Positions 1 through 9,042 of a stretch of DNA of 64,000 bases are shown here, in pieces. This DNA comes from Bacteroides muris (ex Afrizal et al. 2022). Lineage in GTDB: Bacteria; Bacteroidota; Bacteroidia; Bacteroidales; Bacteroidaceae. The notes under the pieces were generated by a model. It had not been told where the DNA came from and made no database searches. It saw only the letters and a list, made by a program, of their open reading frames with translations. How positions within the stretch are numbered: the stretch's first letter is position 1; each line of letters begins with the position of its first letter. The stretch lies in the NCBI RefSeq assembly GCF_004793475.1, contig NZ_SRYZ01000019.1:1-64000 (forward strand). The letters are read 5' to 3'. A program made the position numbers and the translations under genes.

Positions 1-631
1 GATAGGGGGAGTCGGGGTCTCTGTCCGCCAGCATCCTTACCATCTGCATGGCTTCTGGTGTGAGTGACACGGTCAGCGCCCGTCCCGTCTTCCTTCGCCT
101 ATAAGAGAGGGTGTTTCCCTGCAAGTCCCTCTTGTGCAAATAGGCCAGGTCCACAAAGGGTATTCCCCTGAGCATGAACATGAGTACGAAGAAAATCCTT
201 GTTTTCTGCCGTGTGTTTGGGAGTTTTCCTCCTTGCAGGCTCTTTTCCGTTTCCCTTACCAGGCAGCCGATATCCGCTGTTTCCAGTGCTTTCTTCCTGT
301 CCGCCCTTGTGCCGGTGTACACATGCTCAAACAGTCTGGGTACATACCGCACCATCTTTCTGTCCACCGCCCGGTTGAAAACCGAGCGTATCGCCTTGAT
401 GTAGGTTGACACGGTGTTCCAGCTGCAGTTCCTCTGCCTGAGGAAGTTTTCGAATCTCTTCAGCACGGTGGGGCTCAGCCTGCGCATGGGCATGGGTTGT
501 CCCTTGTTGAATGCCGAGAATGCATTTACTGCCGATTGGTAGATGTGTGCCGTCCCCCATCTGCCGCCTTCCCGGAGTTCACCGATGACCAAGGAGAACA
601 TCTCCTGTAAGGTAATTTCATTTCTGCTCAT
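1..631 (-). CDS. Tyrosine-type site-specific recombinase, 3' end outside window
   Basis: Reading down from an ATG at 631, 210 codons stay open to the window edge, so the C-terminal part with the HxxR motif and nucleophilic Tyr is not visible. The first 110 residues or so resemble a SAM-like core-binding domain (NTVSTYIKAIRSVFNRAV near residue 72). The catalytic domain then begins, with a candidate first catalytic Arg at about residue 155 (FMLRGIPFVDLAYL) and the beta-hairpin Lys near 181 (YRRRKTGRALTV). Short integrases of this kind in Bacteroides often sit next to capsular polysaccharide loci or act as DNA invertases. Whether such a locus lies beyond the left edge cannot be seen. Family assignment is firm; target and role are inference. 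Confidence 0.85.
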   Translation of the reverse strand, partial: MSRNEITLQEMFSLVIGELREGGRWGTAHIYQSAVNAFSAFNKGQPMPMRRLSPTVLKRFENFLRQRNCSWNTVSTYIKAIRSVFNRAVDRKMVRYVPRLFEHVYTGTRADRKKALETADIGCLVRETEKSLQGGKLPNTRQKTRIFFVLMFMLRGIPFVDLAYLHKRDLQGNTLSYRRRKTGRALTVSLTPEAMQMVRMLADRDPDSPY

Positions 632-634
632 TTC

Positions 635-677
635 CAATTTATTTATAAAAGGTTTATCCTGCAATATAAATAAATTG
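635..677 (-). promoter_or_regulatory. 13-bp perfect inverted repeat in front of the recombinase gene
   Basis: The arm CAATTTATTTATA (635-647) is repeated in inverted orientation at 665-677, with a 17-bp spacer. It begins 4 bp upstream of the recombinase start codon. It may be an autoregulatory site, a recombinase arm site or a leader hairpin; the sequence does not say which. Confidence 0.5.
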
Positions 678-691
678 AGAGTAAGTGCAAA
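661..691 (-). promoter_or_regulatory. Candidate weak promoter of the recombinase gene
   Basis: On the minus strand a TTTG box (688-691) lies 19 nt upstream of TATATTGC (661-668), a partial match to the Bacteroides -7 box TAnnTTTG. The -7 box overlaps one arm of the inverted repeat at 635-677, so a protein bound to that repeat would affect transcription. Confidence 0.35.
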
Positions 692-762
692 GGCATTGTT
701 CTGAAATCTGCGAAACGGGAATGATGTCGTATCCGGCAGCTTATTTGTTGGCTAATGTCTGT

Positions 763-1536
763 TTAGTGGCTGATATGAGTATCCTGGAAGAACCGCTTGT
801 TATCATTCAAGCTGCAGGTGGCGTCTACTCCGGCTTGTTGCAGGTGTCCGGCAATCTCATTCAGCTTCTTCCTCGAAACCCTTCCGATATAGAACAGACG
901 GTAACGGTAATCGTTATCCAACAATTCCATGACGTGCGTGAAATTCTGTTCGCGGGCAAAGTCGAAGTTTACTTTTCTCAGGTTCTGATACGGATAGCGG
1001 ATGGTCCTGCCTACGCTGTGTATGATGAGGTCATCATTGTCCAGCGTCAGGTAGCAGAAGCGGGTCATCAGCATGCTGATGAAAAAAAGACTTAATGCAA
1101 ATGAAATGATAGCCGGGATGAACCCCCACCATACGTTGCCACTGATGGAATAATATCCCAATATAAGGAACATAAGGAATAAGACAAAGAACCAGAACAT
1201 ATAGAGTGACGGACGCCGGTATGTTTCTGTGGGAATCTCTGCGACTGCCCGTTCCCTTGGTGAATAGTTGTCGAAGGGGATTTCTTGAGAGACCAGATAG
1301 CGGATGACCGAGGAAGGGTGACGGAAAGGAGGCAGATAGATTGCTTTTTCTTTCCCATCCTTTAGATGTAAAGTCAGTATGCCCGGACCGTATTTGTCTT
1401 TTGCAACCAGGTTGCTTTTGCGGGGAATCTGGTGGTAACGCTTCATGAAACTGAAACTCTTGATTTGGTGCAGTCCGATGTGCTGGCTTTGCAGCAGTAG
1501 TTCGGCTCTTTTCTGTTCTTTACTGGTCACTTCCAT
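763..1536 (-). CDS. Conserved-type membrane protein of unknown function
   Basis: A 257-residue protein with no family I can name. A polar N-terminal part of about 115 residues is followed by two hydrophobic helices (YMFWFFVLFLMFLILGYY and the GFIPAIISFALSLFFI segment). A C-terminal cytosolic part follows, rich in beta-like strands (YLTLDNDDLIIHSVGRTI, then RYPYQNLRKVNFDF), reminiscent of PH-like domains in bacterial membrane proteins. That likeness is inference. The start codon lies 5 bp after the stop of the 7TM-HD phosphohydrolase gene, so the two are probably co-transcribed and may act together at the membrane. Confidence 0.7.
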   Translation of the reverse strand: MEVTSKEQKRAELLLQSQHIGLHQIKSFSFMKRYHQIPRKSNLVAKDKYGPGILTLHLKDGKEKAIYLPPFRHPSSVIRYLVSQEIPFDNYSPRERAVAEIPTETYRRPSLYMFWFFVLFLMFLILGYYSISGNVWWGFIPAIISFALSLFFISMLMTRFCYLTLDNDDLIIHSVGRTIRYPYQNLRKVNFDFAREQNFTHVMELLDNDYRYRLFYIGRVSRKKLNEIAGHLQQAGVDATCSLNDNKRFFQDTHISH

Positions 1537-1541
1537 AGTTC

Positions 1542-3602
1542 TTATTTTTTAAGTTCGGGATAACTGATGCGGGTATGGTATATGGTCTTCAGCTTCTCCT
1601 TGAATACGTTTTTCACGGTGGCAATATCTTTGAAGGTGATGGGACATTCCTTGAAATAGCCTTCTGCCACTTGCGAATCGATAATCTTGTCTACCAGGTT
1701 GCTGATGCTCTCTTCCGTATATTCGGGCAGACTGCGTGAAGCGGCTTCCACCGAGTCGGCCATCATCAGGATAGCCTGCTCTTTGGTGAACGGGTTGGGA
1801 CCGGGGTAGGTGAATGCCTCCTCGTTAGGGTCTTCACCGGGGTGTTCGTTTTTCCAGGAGATATAGAAATACTTCGTTTTCCCACGGCCATGGTGAGTGG
1901 TGATGAAATCCTTGATTACTTTGGGGAGATTGTTCTTCTCGGCCAGTTTCAGTCCGTCCGTCACATGGCTGATGACGACCAGGGCACTTTGCTCATAGCC
2001 CAAATTCTTGTGCGGGTTGACTCTGCCTGACTGGTTCTCGGTGAAGAACACCGGGTTCTCCATCTTGCCGATGTCATGATACAGTGCTCCTGTACGTACC
2101 AGCTGGCTTTTGGCTCCGATACGGTTGGCTGCTTCCGCCGCAAGGTTGGCAACCTGCATGGAATGCTGGAAGGTACCGGGAACGGTCTCGGACATGCGGC
2201 GCAACAGGCTGTTGTTGATGTTGGACAATTCCACCAGGGTGACATTGGAGGTAAAGCCGAACGTTTTTTCCACTAGGAAGAGCAAGGGATAAGTGAACAG
2301 CAGCAGTACTCCGTTGATGACGAAATAGGTGTACATGCTTCCGTTGATTTTTGTCAAGTCGTTTTCTGTAATCAGTTCGAAGGCAAAATAAACAGCGGCA
2401 TAGGTCAGTATGACAAGAATGGCTGTCCGGAAGAGTTGTGAACGTTGCGAGAGTTCTCTCAGACTGAAGATGGCAACCAGCCCCGCCGAGAGTTGTAGAA
2501 GAATGAATTCATGCGGATAGCGCAGGCAGATGGAGCATATCAGGATGGTAGTGACTTGTGCGATGAAAGCTGTGCGCGAGTCGAGGAACACCCGGATAAT
2601 GACCGGCAGCATGGCATACGGAATGATATATACATTATATATATTGTTGGCAACCATTACGGCTGTTACTATACAATAGAACATGATGGAGGCGAAGAGC
2701 AGGGCAAGGTTTCCTCTGCGCTTATAATAATCCTTACGGAACAAGTCGAGATAGTGCATGAAACACAGAATGAAGATACTGACATATAAGACTTGTCCTG
2801 CCAACATCAGCCGTTTCTGTCCGATGGATTCGCTACGCTTGATGGATTCTTTTCTCAGACTCTCAAGTATGTTGTATGTTTCTTGGTTGATGATTTCGCC
2901 GCGGTCGATTATTTTTTGGCCGCTAAGTACGATACCGTTGGCCCATGAGTAATTGTCGAGCATCTCTTTCTTGGCCGTTTCAGTTCGCTCCTCATCGTAG
3001 GTCAGGTTGGGAAACAGATACTCGTTCAGTGAACATTGCCGCAGAATGTCCGGACGGTAGTGCGCGGTATCGGCTGTAAGTATATAGTTGTAGGCATCTT
3101 TTACGGAATAGATTTTGTCCATATTTTGCTGGCTTGCCATTTTATCATTGATAATCATGATAGCTGAAGTGCTGTCTTTATGCAGTTGCGCCAGCCTCTC
3201 GGTAGAAACGATGCCAGTGTGATATACTTCGGACAGTTTCCTTTCCAGGAAGCGGACGTAATCGGTAGATGGAAGCAGGCTGTGCAGATGAGCTTGATAA
3301 TTACTTCTCAGTTTGCCAATCACACTCTTTTCGATGCTTTTGTCCAGCTGGAAATATGGTTGGAAGGAGGCAAGGATACTGTCTTGCTCATGCTTCACCA
3401 CTTCGTCGGCCTTGTAGATGGGAAAGTCGAATGTGGCCATGAGCTGGCCGTACTTCCACGGTTTATCCAGGTCGAACTGGTAATTGAACTTGCCGTCGCG
3501 CGGCAGGAAATAAACAATGACTCCCACAGTGCCGATGAATATCAGTGCTCTGTATAACAAATCTCTGAGCGAGAACTCTCTTTTGGTATTGGAATAGCCC
3601 AT
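1542..3602 (-). CDS. 7TM-HD family phosphohydrolase (PgpH-like cyclic dinucleotide phosphodiesterase)
   Basis: One N-terminal membrane helix (ALIFIGTVGVIVYFL) is followed by a large extracytoplasmic region, a multi-helix membrane domain and a cytosolic HD domain. HD residues visible include HSMQVANLAAEA near residue 478, YHDIGK near 507, a later THHGRGKT segment and MMADSVEAASR. This order matches the 7TMR-HDED / 7TM / HD family, whose Listeria member PgpH hydrolyses c-di-AMP; the substrate here is inferred from that. I place the start at the Met in MGYSNTKREF. An in-frame ATG 13 codons earlier would add a short hydrophobic stretch and sits inside the likely promoter region. Downstream it is nearly contiguous with a membrane protein gene. 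Confidence 0.88.
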   Translation of the reverse strand: MGYSNTKREFSLRDLLYRALIFIGTVGVIVYFLPRDGKFNYQFDLDKPWKYGQLMATFDFPIYKADEVVKHEQDSILASFQPYFQLDKSIEKSVIGKLRSNYQAHLHSLLPSTDYVRFLERKLSEVYHTGIVSTERLAQLHKDSTSAIMIINDKMASQQNMDKIYSVKDAYNYILTADTAHYRPDILRQCSLNEYLFPNLTYDEERTETAKKEMLDNYSWANGIVLSGQKIIDRGEIINQETYNILESLRKESIKRSESIGQKRLMLAGQVLYVSIFILCFMHYLDLFRKDYYKRRGNLALLFASIMFYCIVTAVMVANNIYNVYIIPYAMLPVIIRVFLDSRTAFIAQVTTILICSICLRYPHEFILLQLSAGLVAIFSLRELSQRSQLFRTAILVILTYAAVYFAFELITENDLTKINGSMYTYFVINGVLLLFTYPLLFLVEKTFGFTSNVTLVELSNINNSLLRRMSETVPGTFQHSMQVANLAAEAANRIGAKSQLVRTGALYHDIGKMENPVFFTENQSGRVNPHKNLGYEQSALVVISHVTDGLKLAEKNNLPKVIKDFITTHHGRGKTKYFYISWKNEHPGEDPNEEAFTYPGPNPFTKEQAILMMADSVEAASRSLPEYTEESISNLVDKIIDSQVAEGYFKECPITFKDIATVKNVFKEKLKTIYHTRISYPELKK

Positions 3603-3660
3603 ATCAACTGAAATTTTTGCGAAAAGTACAAAAAAAAACATTAGTGTGGAAAAAAAGGTT

Positions 3661-3668
3661 TAATTTTG
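3661..3668 (+). promoter_or_regulatory. Promoter -7 box for gltX
   Basis: TAATTTTG is a perfect match to the Bacteroides -7 consensus TAnnTTTG and sits 31 bp before the gltX start codon. The -33 region is weak (TTAG at 3641-3644). It lies in the divergent spacer between the 7TM-HD gene and gltX. Confidence 0.6.
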
Positions 3669-3699
3669 CCATCTAAAATATTTATAAGTAAGGTAGATT

Positions 3700-5226
3700 A
3701 TGACAGAAAGAAAGGTCAGAGTCCGTTTTGCCCCGAGTCCAACGGGGGCGTTGCACATCGGCGGTGTGCGTACAGCTTTATACAATTATCTCTTTGCGCG
3801 TCAGCATGGAGGAGATTTGATATTTCGTATTGAAGATACTGATTCCAATCGGTTTGTGCCGGGCGCAGAAGAATATATCCTGGAGTCTTTCAAGTGGTTG
3901 GGCATCCCGTTTGACGAGGGCGTGAGTTTCGGTGGAGACCATGGTCCATACCGTCAGTCGGAACGTCGGGAAATATACAAGAAGTATGTTCAGGTTCTGC
4001 TGGAGGCCGGAAAAGCCTATATCGCTTTCGATACTCCTGAAGAGCTGGAAGCAAAGCGTGCGGAGATTGCGAACTTCCAGTACGATGCTTCTACCCGCAT
4101 GCAGATGCGCAATTCGCTGACCCTTCCCAAAGAAGAGGTGGACGCGCTGATTGCTGCCGGCAAGCAGTACGTGGTGCGTTTCAAGATAGAGCCGAACGAG
4201 GATGTGCATGTGAACGACCTGATTCGTGGGGAAGTAGTGATAAACTCTTCCATTCTTGATGACAAGGTTCTTTATAAATCGGCAGATGAACTTCCTACTT
4301 ACCATCTGGCCAATATTGTGGACGACCATTTGATGGAGGTGTCCCATGTGATACGCGGTGAGGAATGGTTGCCTTCGGCACCGCTGCATGTATTGCTCTA
4401 CCGTGCCTTTGGGTGGGAGGATACCATGCCAGCCTTTGCCCATCTGCCCTTGTTGCTGAAGCCCGAGGGCAACGGCAAATTGAGTAAGCGTGACGGAGAT
4501 CGCCTGGGCTTCCCGGTTTTCCCGTTGGAGTGGCATGACCCCAAGTCGGGAGATGTCTCCTCAGGCTACCGCGAATCTGGTTATCTGCCCGAAGCAGTCA
4601 TTAATTTCCTGGCTCTGCTGGGCTGGAATCCGGGTAATGACCAGGAGCTGATGTCTATGGATGAATTGGTGAAATTGTTCGACTTGAGCCATTGCAGCAA
4701 GTCGGGTGCCAAATTCGACTATAAGAAAGGTATCTGGTTCAACCATGAGTATATCATGATGAAACCGGATGCGGAGATAGCTTGTCTTTTCAGACCGGTG
4801 CTGGAATCCAACGGCATAGACGCCTCCAACTATAGTGACGAGTTCCTAACGAAAGTGGTTTCATTGGTGAAGGGACGCGTCAACTTCGTAAAGGAACTGT
4901 GGGACCAGACCCGTTTCTTCTTCGTAGCCCCCACGGAATATGCGACAAAGGATGTGAAGAAACGTTGGTCGGAAGATACTCCGCGCATCATGACTGAATT
5001 GATGGATGTGTTGCGCGGCATCGGGGATTTCTCCACCAAGGCTTCCGAAGATATTGTGATTGGTTGGATTACCGAGCGTGGCTATCACATGGGAAATGTG
5101 ATGAATGCCTTCCGCTTGTCAGTGGTGGGCGAATGTAAAGGCCCGCACATGTTCGACATTACCGAGCTGATTGGCAAGGAAGAAACGTTGGCCCGCATAC
5201 AGCGTGCTGTTGATGCTTTAAAGTGA
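3700..5226 (+). CDS. gltX: Glutamate--tRNA ligase
   Basis: Class I aminoacyl-tRNA synthetase that charges tRNA-Glu with glutamate in the cytosol. The Rossmann fold opens with [19 protein letters not shown], carrying the HIGH-type motif (HIGG near residue 19). FRIEDTD follows, and the KMSKS-type loop appears as KLSKRDG near residue 260. At 508 residues it is the usual length. The all-alpha anticodon-binding C-terminal half follows the KLSKR motif. It starts a two-gene plus-strand unit with waaA 31 bp downstream, and has a clear -7 box upstream. Confidence 0.97.
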   Translation: MTERKVRVRFAPSPTGALHIGGVRTALYNYLFARQHGGDLIFRIEDTDSNRFVPGAEEYILESFKWLGIPFDEGVSFGGDHGPYRQSERREIYKKYVQVLLEAGKAYIAFDTPEELEAKRAEIANFQYDASTRMQMRNSLTLPKEEVDALIAAGKQYVVRFKIEPNEDVHVNDLIRGEVVINSSILDDKVLYKSADELPTYHLANIVDDHLMEVSHVIRGEEWLPSAPLHVLLYRAFGWEDTMPAFAHLPLLLKPEGNGKLSKRDGDRLGFPVFPLEWHDPKSGDVSSGYRESGYLPEAVINFLALLGWNPGNDQELMSMDELVKLFDLSHCSKSGAKFDYKKGIWFNHEYIMMKPDAEIACLFRPVLESNGIDASNYSDEFLTKVVSLVKGRVNFVKELWDQTRFFFVAPTEYATKDVKKRWSEDTPRIMTELMDVLRGIGDFSTKASEDIVIGWITERGYHMGNVMNAFRLSVVGECKGPHMFDITELIGKEETLARIQRAVDALK

Positions 5227-5257
5227 ATAAATCTTCTTCATTCTTAATCCATATAGT

Positions 5258-6478
5258 ATGCTATATGACTTGGCAATAGCCATCTACGATATTCTGGTGC
5301 ATCTGGCAGCTCCATTTAGCCGTAAGCCCCGAAAGATGATGAAGGGACACTGGGTGGTCTATGAACTTCTCAGGCAGCAGTTGGAGAAGGACGTGCGCTA
5401 TATCTGGTTCCATGCCGCTTCTTTGGGGGAGTTCGAGCAGGGACGGCCGTTGATTGAGAAAATCCGTGCCAAATATCCGGATTACGGTATTCTGCTGACT
5501 TTCTTCTCACCGTCGGGCTATGAGGTCCGCAAGAATTACAGGGGGGCAGACGTCGTCTGTTATCTGCCTTTCGACAAGCCCCGCAATGTGAAGAAGTTTC
5601 TGGATATCGTGAATCCCTGTATGGCATTCTTCATCAAGTACGAGTTCTGGAAGAACTATCTGGACGAACTGCACAAGCGCCGTATTCCGGTGTACAGCAT
5701 TTCCTCCATTTTCCGCCGCGGACAAGTATTCTTCAAGTGGTATGGCGGTACCTACAGACATGTGCTGCGTGACTTCGACCACTTGTTTGTGCAGAATGAA
5801 CGCTCCAAACGCTATCTGGCGAAAATAGGCATCGGTCGTGTCACGGTGGTGGGCGATACTCGTTTTGACCGTGTGCTGCAGATTCGTGAGGAAGCTAAAC
5901 ATCTGCCTTTGGTGGAGCTTTTCAAGAACAACACGATGACTTTCGTGGCAGGAAGCTCCTGGCAGCCGGACGAGGATTTGTTTATTGAATACTTCAACCA
6001 GCATCCGGAGGTGAAGTTGATTATAGCTCCGCACGTCATCGACGAGAACCATCTGGTAGAGATTATCCGTAAACTGAAACGCCCCTACGTGCGCTATACC
6101 CGTGCCGACGAGAAGAATGTCCGTAAGGCCGACTGCCTGATTATCGACTGCTTCGGGCTGCTCTCCTCCATCTACCGCTATGGTGAGATTGCCTATATCG
6201 GAGGTGGTTTCGGGGTGGGAATCCACAATACCCTTGAGGCTGCGGTTTATGGCATTCCGGTGATTTTCGGACCGAAGTATCAGAAATTTCAGGAGGCCAT
6301 CCAGTTGTTGGAGGCAAAAGGCGCTTTCTCGGTGAAGGATTATGAGGAACTGAAAACGTTGCTCGACCGTATGTTGGCAGATGAAGTCTTCTTGCGCGAA
6401 TCAGGCATGAATGCGAGCAATTATGTGACCAGTAATGCCGGTGCAACGGATAAGATAATGAGTATGATAAACTTTTAG
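5258..6478 (+). CDS. waaA: 3-deoxy-D-manno-octulosonic acid (Kdo) transferase
   Basis: Transfers Kdo from CMP-Kdo to the lipid A precursor at the inner membrane, an early step in making the LPS/LOS core. The N-terminal segment (MLYDLAIAIYDILVHLAAPF) is a membrane-associating helix. WFHAASLGEFEQGRPLI near residue 58 holds the catalytic Glu typical of this GT30 family. The C-terminal Rossmann half has VVGDTRFDR, FVAGSSWQPDEDLF and the donor-binding AYIGGGFGVGIHNTLEAAVYG. The 406-residue length is normal. It is probably co-transcribed with gltX and ends before a hairpin-rich spacer. Confidence 0.95.
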   Translation: MLYDLAIAIYDILVHLAAPFSRKPRKMMKGHWVVYELLRQQLEKDVRYIWFHAASLGEFEQGRPLIEKIRAKYPDYGILLTFFSPSGYEVRKNYRGADVVCYLPFDKPRNVKKFLDIVNPCMAFFIKYEFWKNYLDELHKRRIPVYSISSIFRRGQVFFKWYGGTYRHVLRDFDHLFVQNERSKRYLAKIGIGRVTVVGDTRFDRVLQIREEAKHLPLVELFKNNTMTFVAGSSWQPDEDLFIEYFNQHPEVKLIIAPHVIDENHLVEIIRKLKRPYVRYTRADEKNVRKADCLIIDCFGLLSSIYRYGEIAYIGGGFGVGIHNTLEAAVYGIPVIFGPKYQKFQEAIQLLEAKGAFSVKDYEELKTLLDRMLADEVFLRESGMNASNYVTSNAGATDKIMSMINF

Positions 6479-6504
6479 AAAAGTAAAGAGTGATAAAAGT
6501 GATA

Positions 6505-6569
6505 GGGCGATAGAGGTGATGGAATGGCATCCCTCTATCGCCCTGCTTTTGGGAGGCGCCTTGCCTCCC
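6505..6569. terminator. Two back-to-back hairpins between convergent genes
   Basis: The first is a 12-bp stem (GGGCGATAGAGG at 6505-6516 with its complement at 6532-6543), followed by TGCTTTT, and suits transcription from waaA. The second is a 7-bp stem (GGGAGGC 6551-6557 and GCCTCCC 6563-6569), followed by a T-rich run on the plus strand and lying right after the stop of the minus-strand gene. Together they can serve as a bidirectional terminator. Confidence 0.75.
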
Positions 6570-6570
6570 T

Positions 6571-7083
6571 TTATTTGTACCAGTCGGAATACATCAGATA
6601 GTTGTGTGCAATCTTCAGGTTCAGCTCCTTGGCCTGTTCCGGAGCCACTTTCTTGATGAACTTGGCGGGGACTCCTCCCCAAATGCTTCCCGGTTCGATG
6701 ATCGTATTGCTCAATACTAGGGAACCTGCAGCGACAATGGCTCCTTCGCCCACTACTGCGTGGTCAAGGATGGTGGAGCCCATCCCTATCAAAGCATAGT
6801 CCTTGATGGTAGCTCCGTGGATGGTCACATTGTGCCCCACGGACACATGGTCGCCTATCTCTATGGTCGATTTCTCGTACAAGGTGTGGAGCACGCTTCC
6901 ATCCTGGATGTTTACTCCGTTCCCTATGCGGATTGAGTTTACGTCGCCCCGCAGCACGGTGCTGAACCAGATGCTGCAGTCCCGTCCCGTCTTTACGTCG
7001 CCAATGACAACAGCATTGTCCGCCAGGAAACAATTCTCTCCGATTTCGGGAGTGAATCCTCTTACTGATTTTATTAATGCCAT
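6571..7083 (-). CDS. Gamma carbonic anhydrase family protein (left-handed beta-helix)
   Basis: A 170-residue hexapeptide-repeat protein of the YrdA/PaaY/gamma-CA group. The zinc-binding histidines are visible at residues 66 (DGSVLHTL), 84 and 89 (VSVGHNVTIHG), and hexapeptide-type repeats run through the middle (IRIGNGVNIQDG, ALIGMGSTILDHAVVGEGAIVAAGS). Family members are trimers with metal at subunit interfaces. Some hydrate CO2 and others have uncertain activity, so the catalytic role is an inference. It lies 4 bp after the aminopeptidase P gene on the same strand and is probably in the same transcript. Confidence 0.92.
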   Translation of the reverse strand: MALIKSVRGFTPEIGENCFLADNAVVIGDVKTGRDCSIWFSTVLRGDVNSIRIGNGVNIQDGSVLHTLYEKSTIEIGDHVSVGHNVTIHGATIKDYALIGMGSTILDHAVVGEGAIVAAGSLVLSNTIIEPGSIWGGVPAKFIKKVAPEQAKELNLKIAHNYLMYSDWYK

Positions 7084-7087
7084 TTTT

Positions 7088-8884
7088 TTAGTGATTAGTG
7101 GTTAGCTTGCTGCATGCTTCCTTCAGCCATTCCCGTTCTTCTTCGTTCAGGCTTGGCGAAAGTCTTTCGTATACATGCCGGTGATAGTTGTCCAGCCATG
7201 CCGTTTCTTCTGCCGTCAGCATCTCTTTGATGATACCTTTTTTGCAGATGGGGCAGAGGGTGATGGTCTCGAATTTCAGGTAATTGCCGAACATGCCTTC
7301 ACCATCCTTTACGGTCAGCACCAGGTTTTCCGTGCGTATTCCATGGCTTCCGGCTTTATAGACGCCCGGCTCGTTGGAAGTAACCATTCCGGGCTGTAAG
7401 GTTATCGGATTCTCGTTCATGCGGATGCTTTGCGGTCCTTCGTGCACATTGAGGAAATGGCCTACGCCGTGTCCCGTACCATGCAGGAAGTTCATGTGGT
7501 GCTGCCATATCGGCATGCGGGCCAGCACATCCAGTTGCGCTCCTCGCGTACCTTCCGGAAAGACGGCCATGGCGAGATTGATATGTCCTTTCAGTATCAG
7601 GGTGTAGTCCGTCTTCTCTTCTTCGGTCAGTTCTCCCAGCGCGATGGTGCGGGTGATGTCGGTGGTGCCATCCAGGTATTGCGCACCCGAGTCCAGCAGT
7701 AGGAATCCCTTGGGTTTCAACGGTACGTCCGTTTCCGGAGTGGCCTCGTAGTGAACGATGGCTCCGTGCTCCTTGTATCCGGCAATGGTATCGAAGCTTT
7801 CTCCCATATAGAGTGGCTGCGCGGCACGGAATTCGTGAAGTTTCCTGTCTGCGCTGATTTCCGTTTCGTTGCCTGCGGGAACAGCCTCCTCCAGCCATTT
7901 CAGGAACTTCACCAGTGCCACCCCGTCGCGTTGCATGGCCGCATGGATGCCGTCTATTTCCCGTTCGTTGCGGATTGCTTTCGACAGGGCGACGGGAGAG
8001 GCGCCTTCGATAATCCGGCAGTCGGGGCAGATGGCCGAGTAGGTGGCATAATTTGTTTTGGCTGGATTCAGCAAGATGCTTTGCGCCTTTATGTTGTGGA
8101 GGAATTGCTTTATCTCCCCATAATTATGTATAGATACTCCGGCTTCTGTCAGATGGTCAGCGAGTTCTTTCGTGACTTTCCGAGGTTCGACGAAGAAGCA
8201 GGCGTCATGCTCTCCGACTATCAGGTAGCTCACCACTACCGGATTGCAATGTACGTCGTTGCCACGGATGTTCAGCGTCCAGGCTATTTCGTCCAGCGAG
8301 GAAATCAGCAAGGCTTCGGCATTCGTCTCCTTCATTTTCAGCCGGATAGAATTCAGTTTCTCCCGACAAGTCTTTCCGGCATATTTCAGGTCATGAATAA
8401 AGGCGGGACTTTCCGGCCTTTCCGGCCTGTCCGGCCATATCGGGCTCATCGGGTCGGAGATATTCTTCACGGATATGCCGTTCTTATGAAGTTGCTTTTC
8501 CAGTTGCAGCACTTCTTCCACGGAGAATACCTGGCCGTCTATGCCTACCGTATCTCCCGGTTTCAGTGTGTCGCTCAGAAAAGTGGGGATGCAGGGAGTT
8601 TCCGGCAGCATTTCTTTGTAGAGTTCTATGCCGGTTCCCTCCAACTGCCGGGCGGCTTGCAGAAAGTAACGGGAATCGGTCCATAGTCCGGCTTTATTGC
8701 AGGTGACGACTACGGTTCCGGCCGAACCAGTGAAGCCCGAAATCCACTCTCTCGCTTTCCAATGGGGGGCGACGTATTCGCTCATGTGGGCATCTGTGCT
8801 GGGAATGATGAAGGCGGCTATGCCCTCTTTGCCGAATGTAGCCCGTAAGGCGTTGATTCTTTCTTTGATGATCTTCTTGTCCAT
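7088..8884 (-). CDS. Aminopeptidase P family protein (M24B, Xaa-Pro aminopeptidase)
   Basis: Removes N-terminal residues preceding proline; no signal peptide, so cytosolic. At 598 residues it is the long, three-domain form: two creatinase-like N-terminal domains and a C-terminal pita-bread domain. The dinuclear metal ligands are all visible: two Asp in LLLDSGAQYLDGTTDITRT (near residue 398), His in GTGHGVGHFLNVHEG (near 470), Glu in TSNEPGVY (near 503) and Glu in GIRTENLVL (near 518). Its last residues (LTTNH) are encoded by a TAATCACTA-type sequence that also occurs at the end of another gene in this window. Confidence 0.95.
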   Translation of the reverse strand: MDKKIIKERINALRATFGKEGIAAFIIPSTDAHMSEYVAPHWKAREWISGFTGSAGTVVVTCNKAGLWTDSRYFLQAARQLEGTGIELYKEMLPETPCIPTFLSDTLKPGDTVGIDGQVFSVEEVLQLEKQLHKNGISVKNISDPMSPIWPDRPERPESPAFIHDLKYAGKTCREKLNSIRLKMKETNAEALLISSLDEIAWTLNIRGNDVHCNPVVVSYLIVGEHDACFFVEPRKVTKELADHLTEAGVSIHNYGEIKQFLHNIKAQSILLNPAKTNYATYSAICPDCRIIEGASPVALSKAIRNEREIDGIHAAMQRDGVALVKFLKWLEEAVPAGNETEISADRKLHEFRAAQPLYMGESFDTIAGYKEHGAIVHYEATPETDVPLKPKGFLLLDSGAQYLDGTTDITRTIALGELTEEEKTDYTLILKGHINLAMAVFPEGTRGAQLDVLARMPIWQHHMNFLHGTGHGVGHFLNVHEGPQSIRMNENPITLQPGMVTSNEPGVYKAGSHGIRTENLVLTVKDGEGMFGNYLKFETITLCPICKKGIIKEMLTAEETAWLDNYHRHVYERLSPSLNEEEREWLKEACSKLTTNH

Positions 8885-8939
8885 ATCTTGATTCTTGATT
8901 TAGAGTACCCGATAGGTATTTGTTATGTCATATCTTCCC

Positions 8940-8947
8940 CAAAGTTA
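8940..8947 (-). promoter_or_regulatory. Promoter -7 box for the aminopeptidase P gene
   Basis: TAACTTTG on the minus strand matches TAnnTTTG exactly, 56 bp before the start codon. No good -33 TTTG was found at the expected distance. Confidence 0.45.
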
Positions 8948-9042
8948 CAGCTTTTCTTCCAATAAATGGGTGGCCTCGCCCGGTTTTCTTATACTTTACT
9001 CTTCTTCTTGCCACACGCTTGTAAAGAAGCGGTTTCAGTCTG

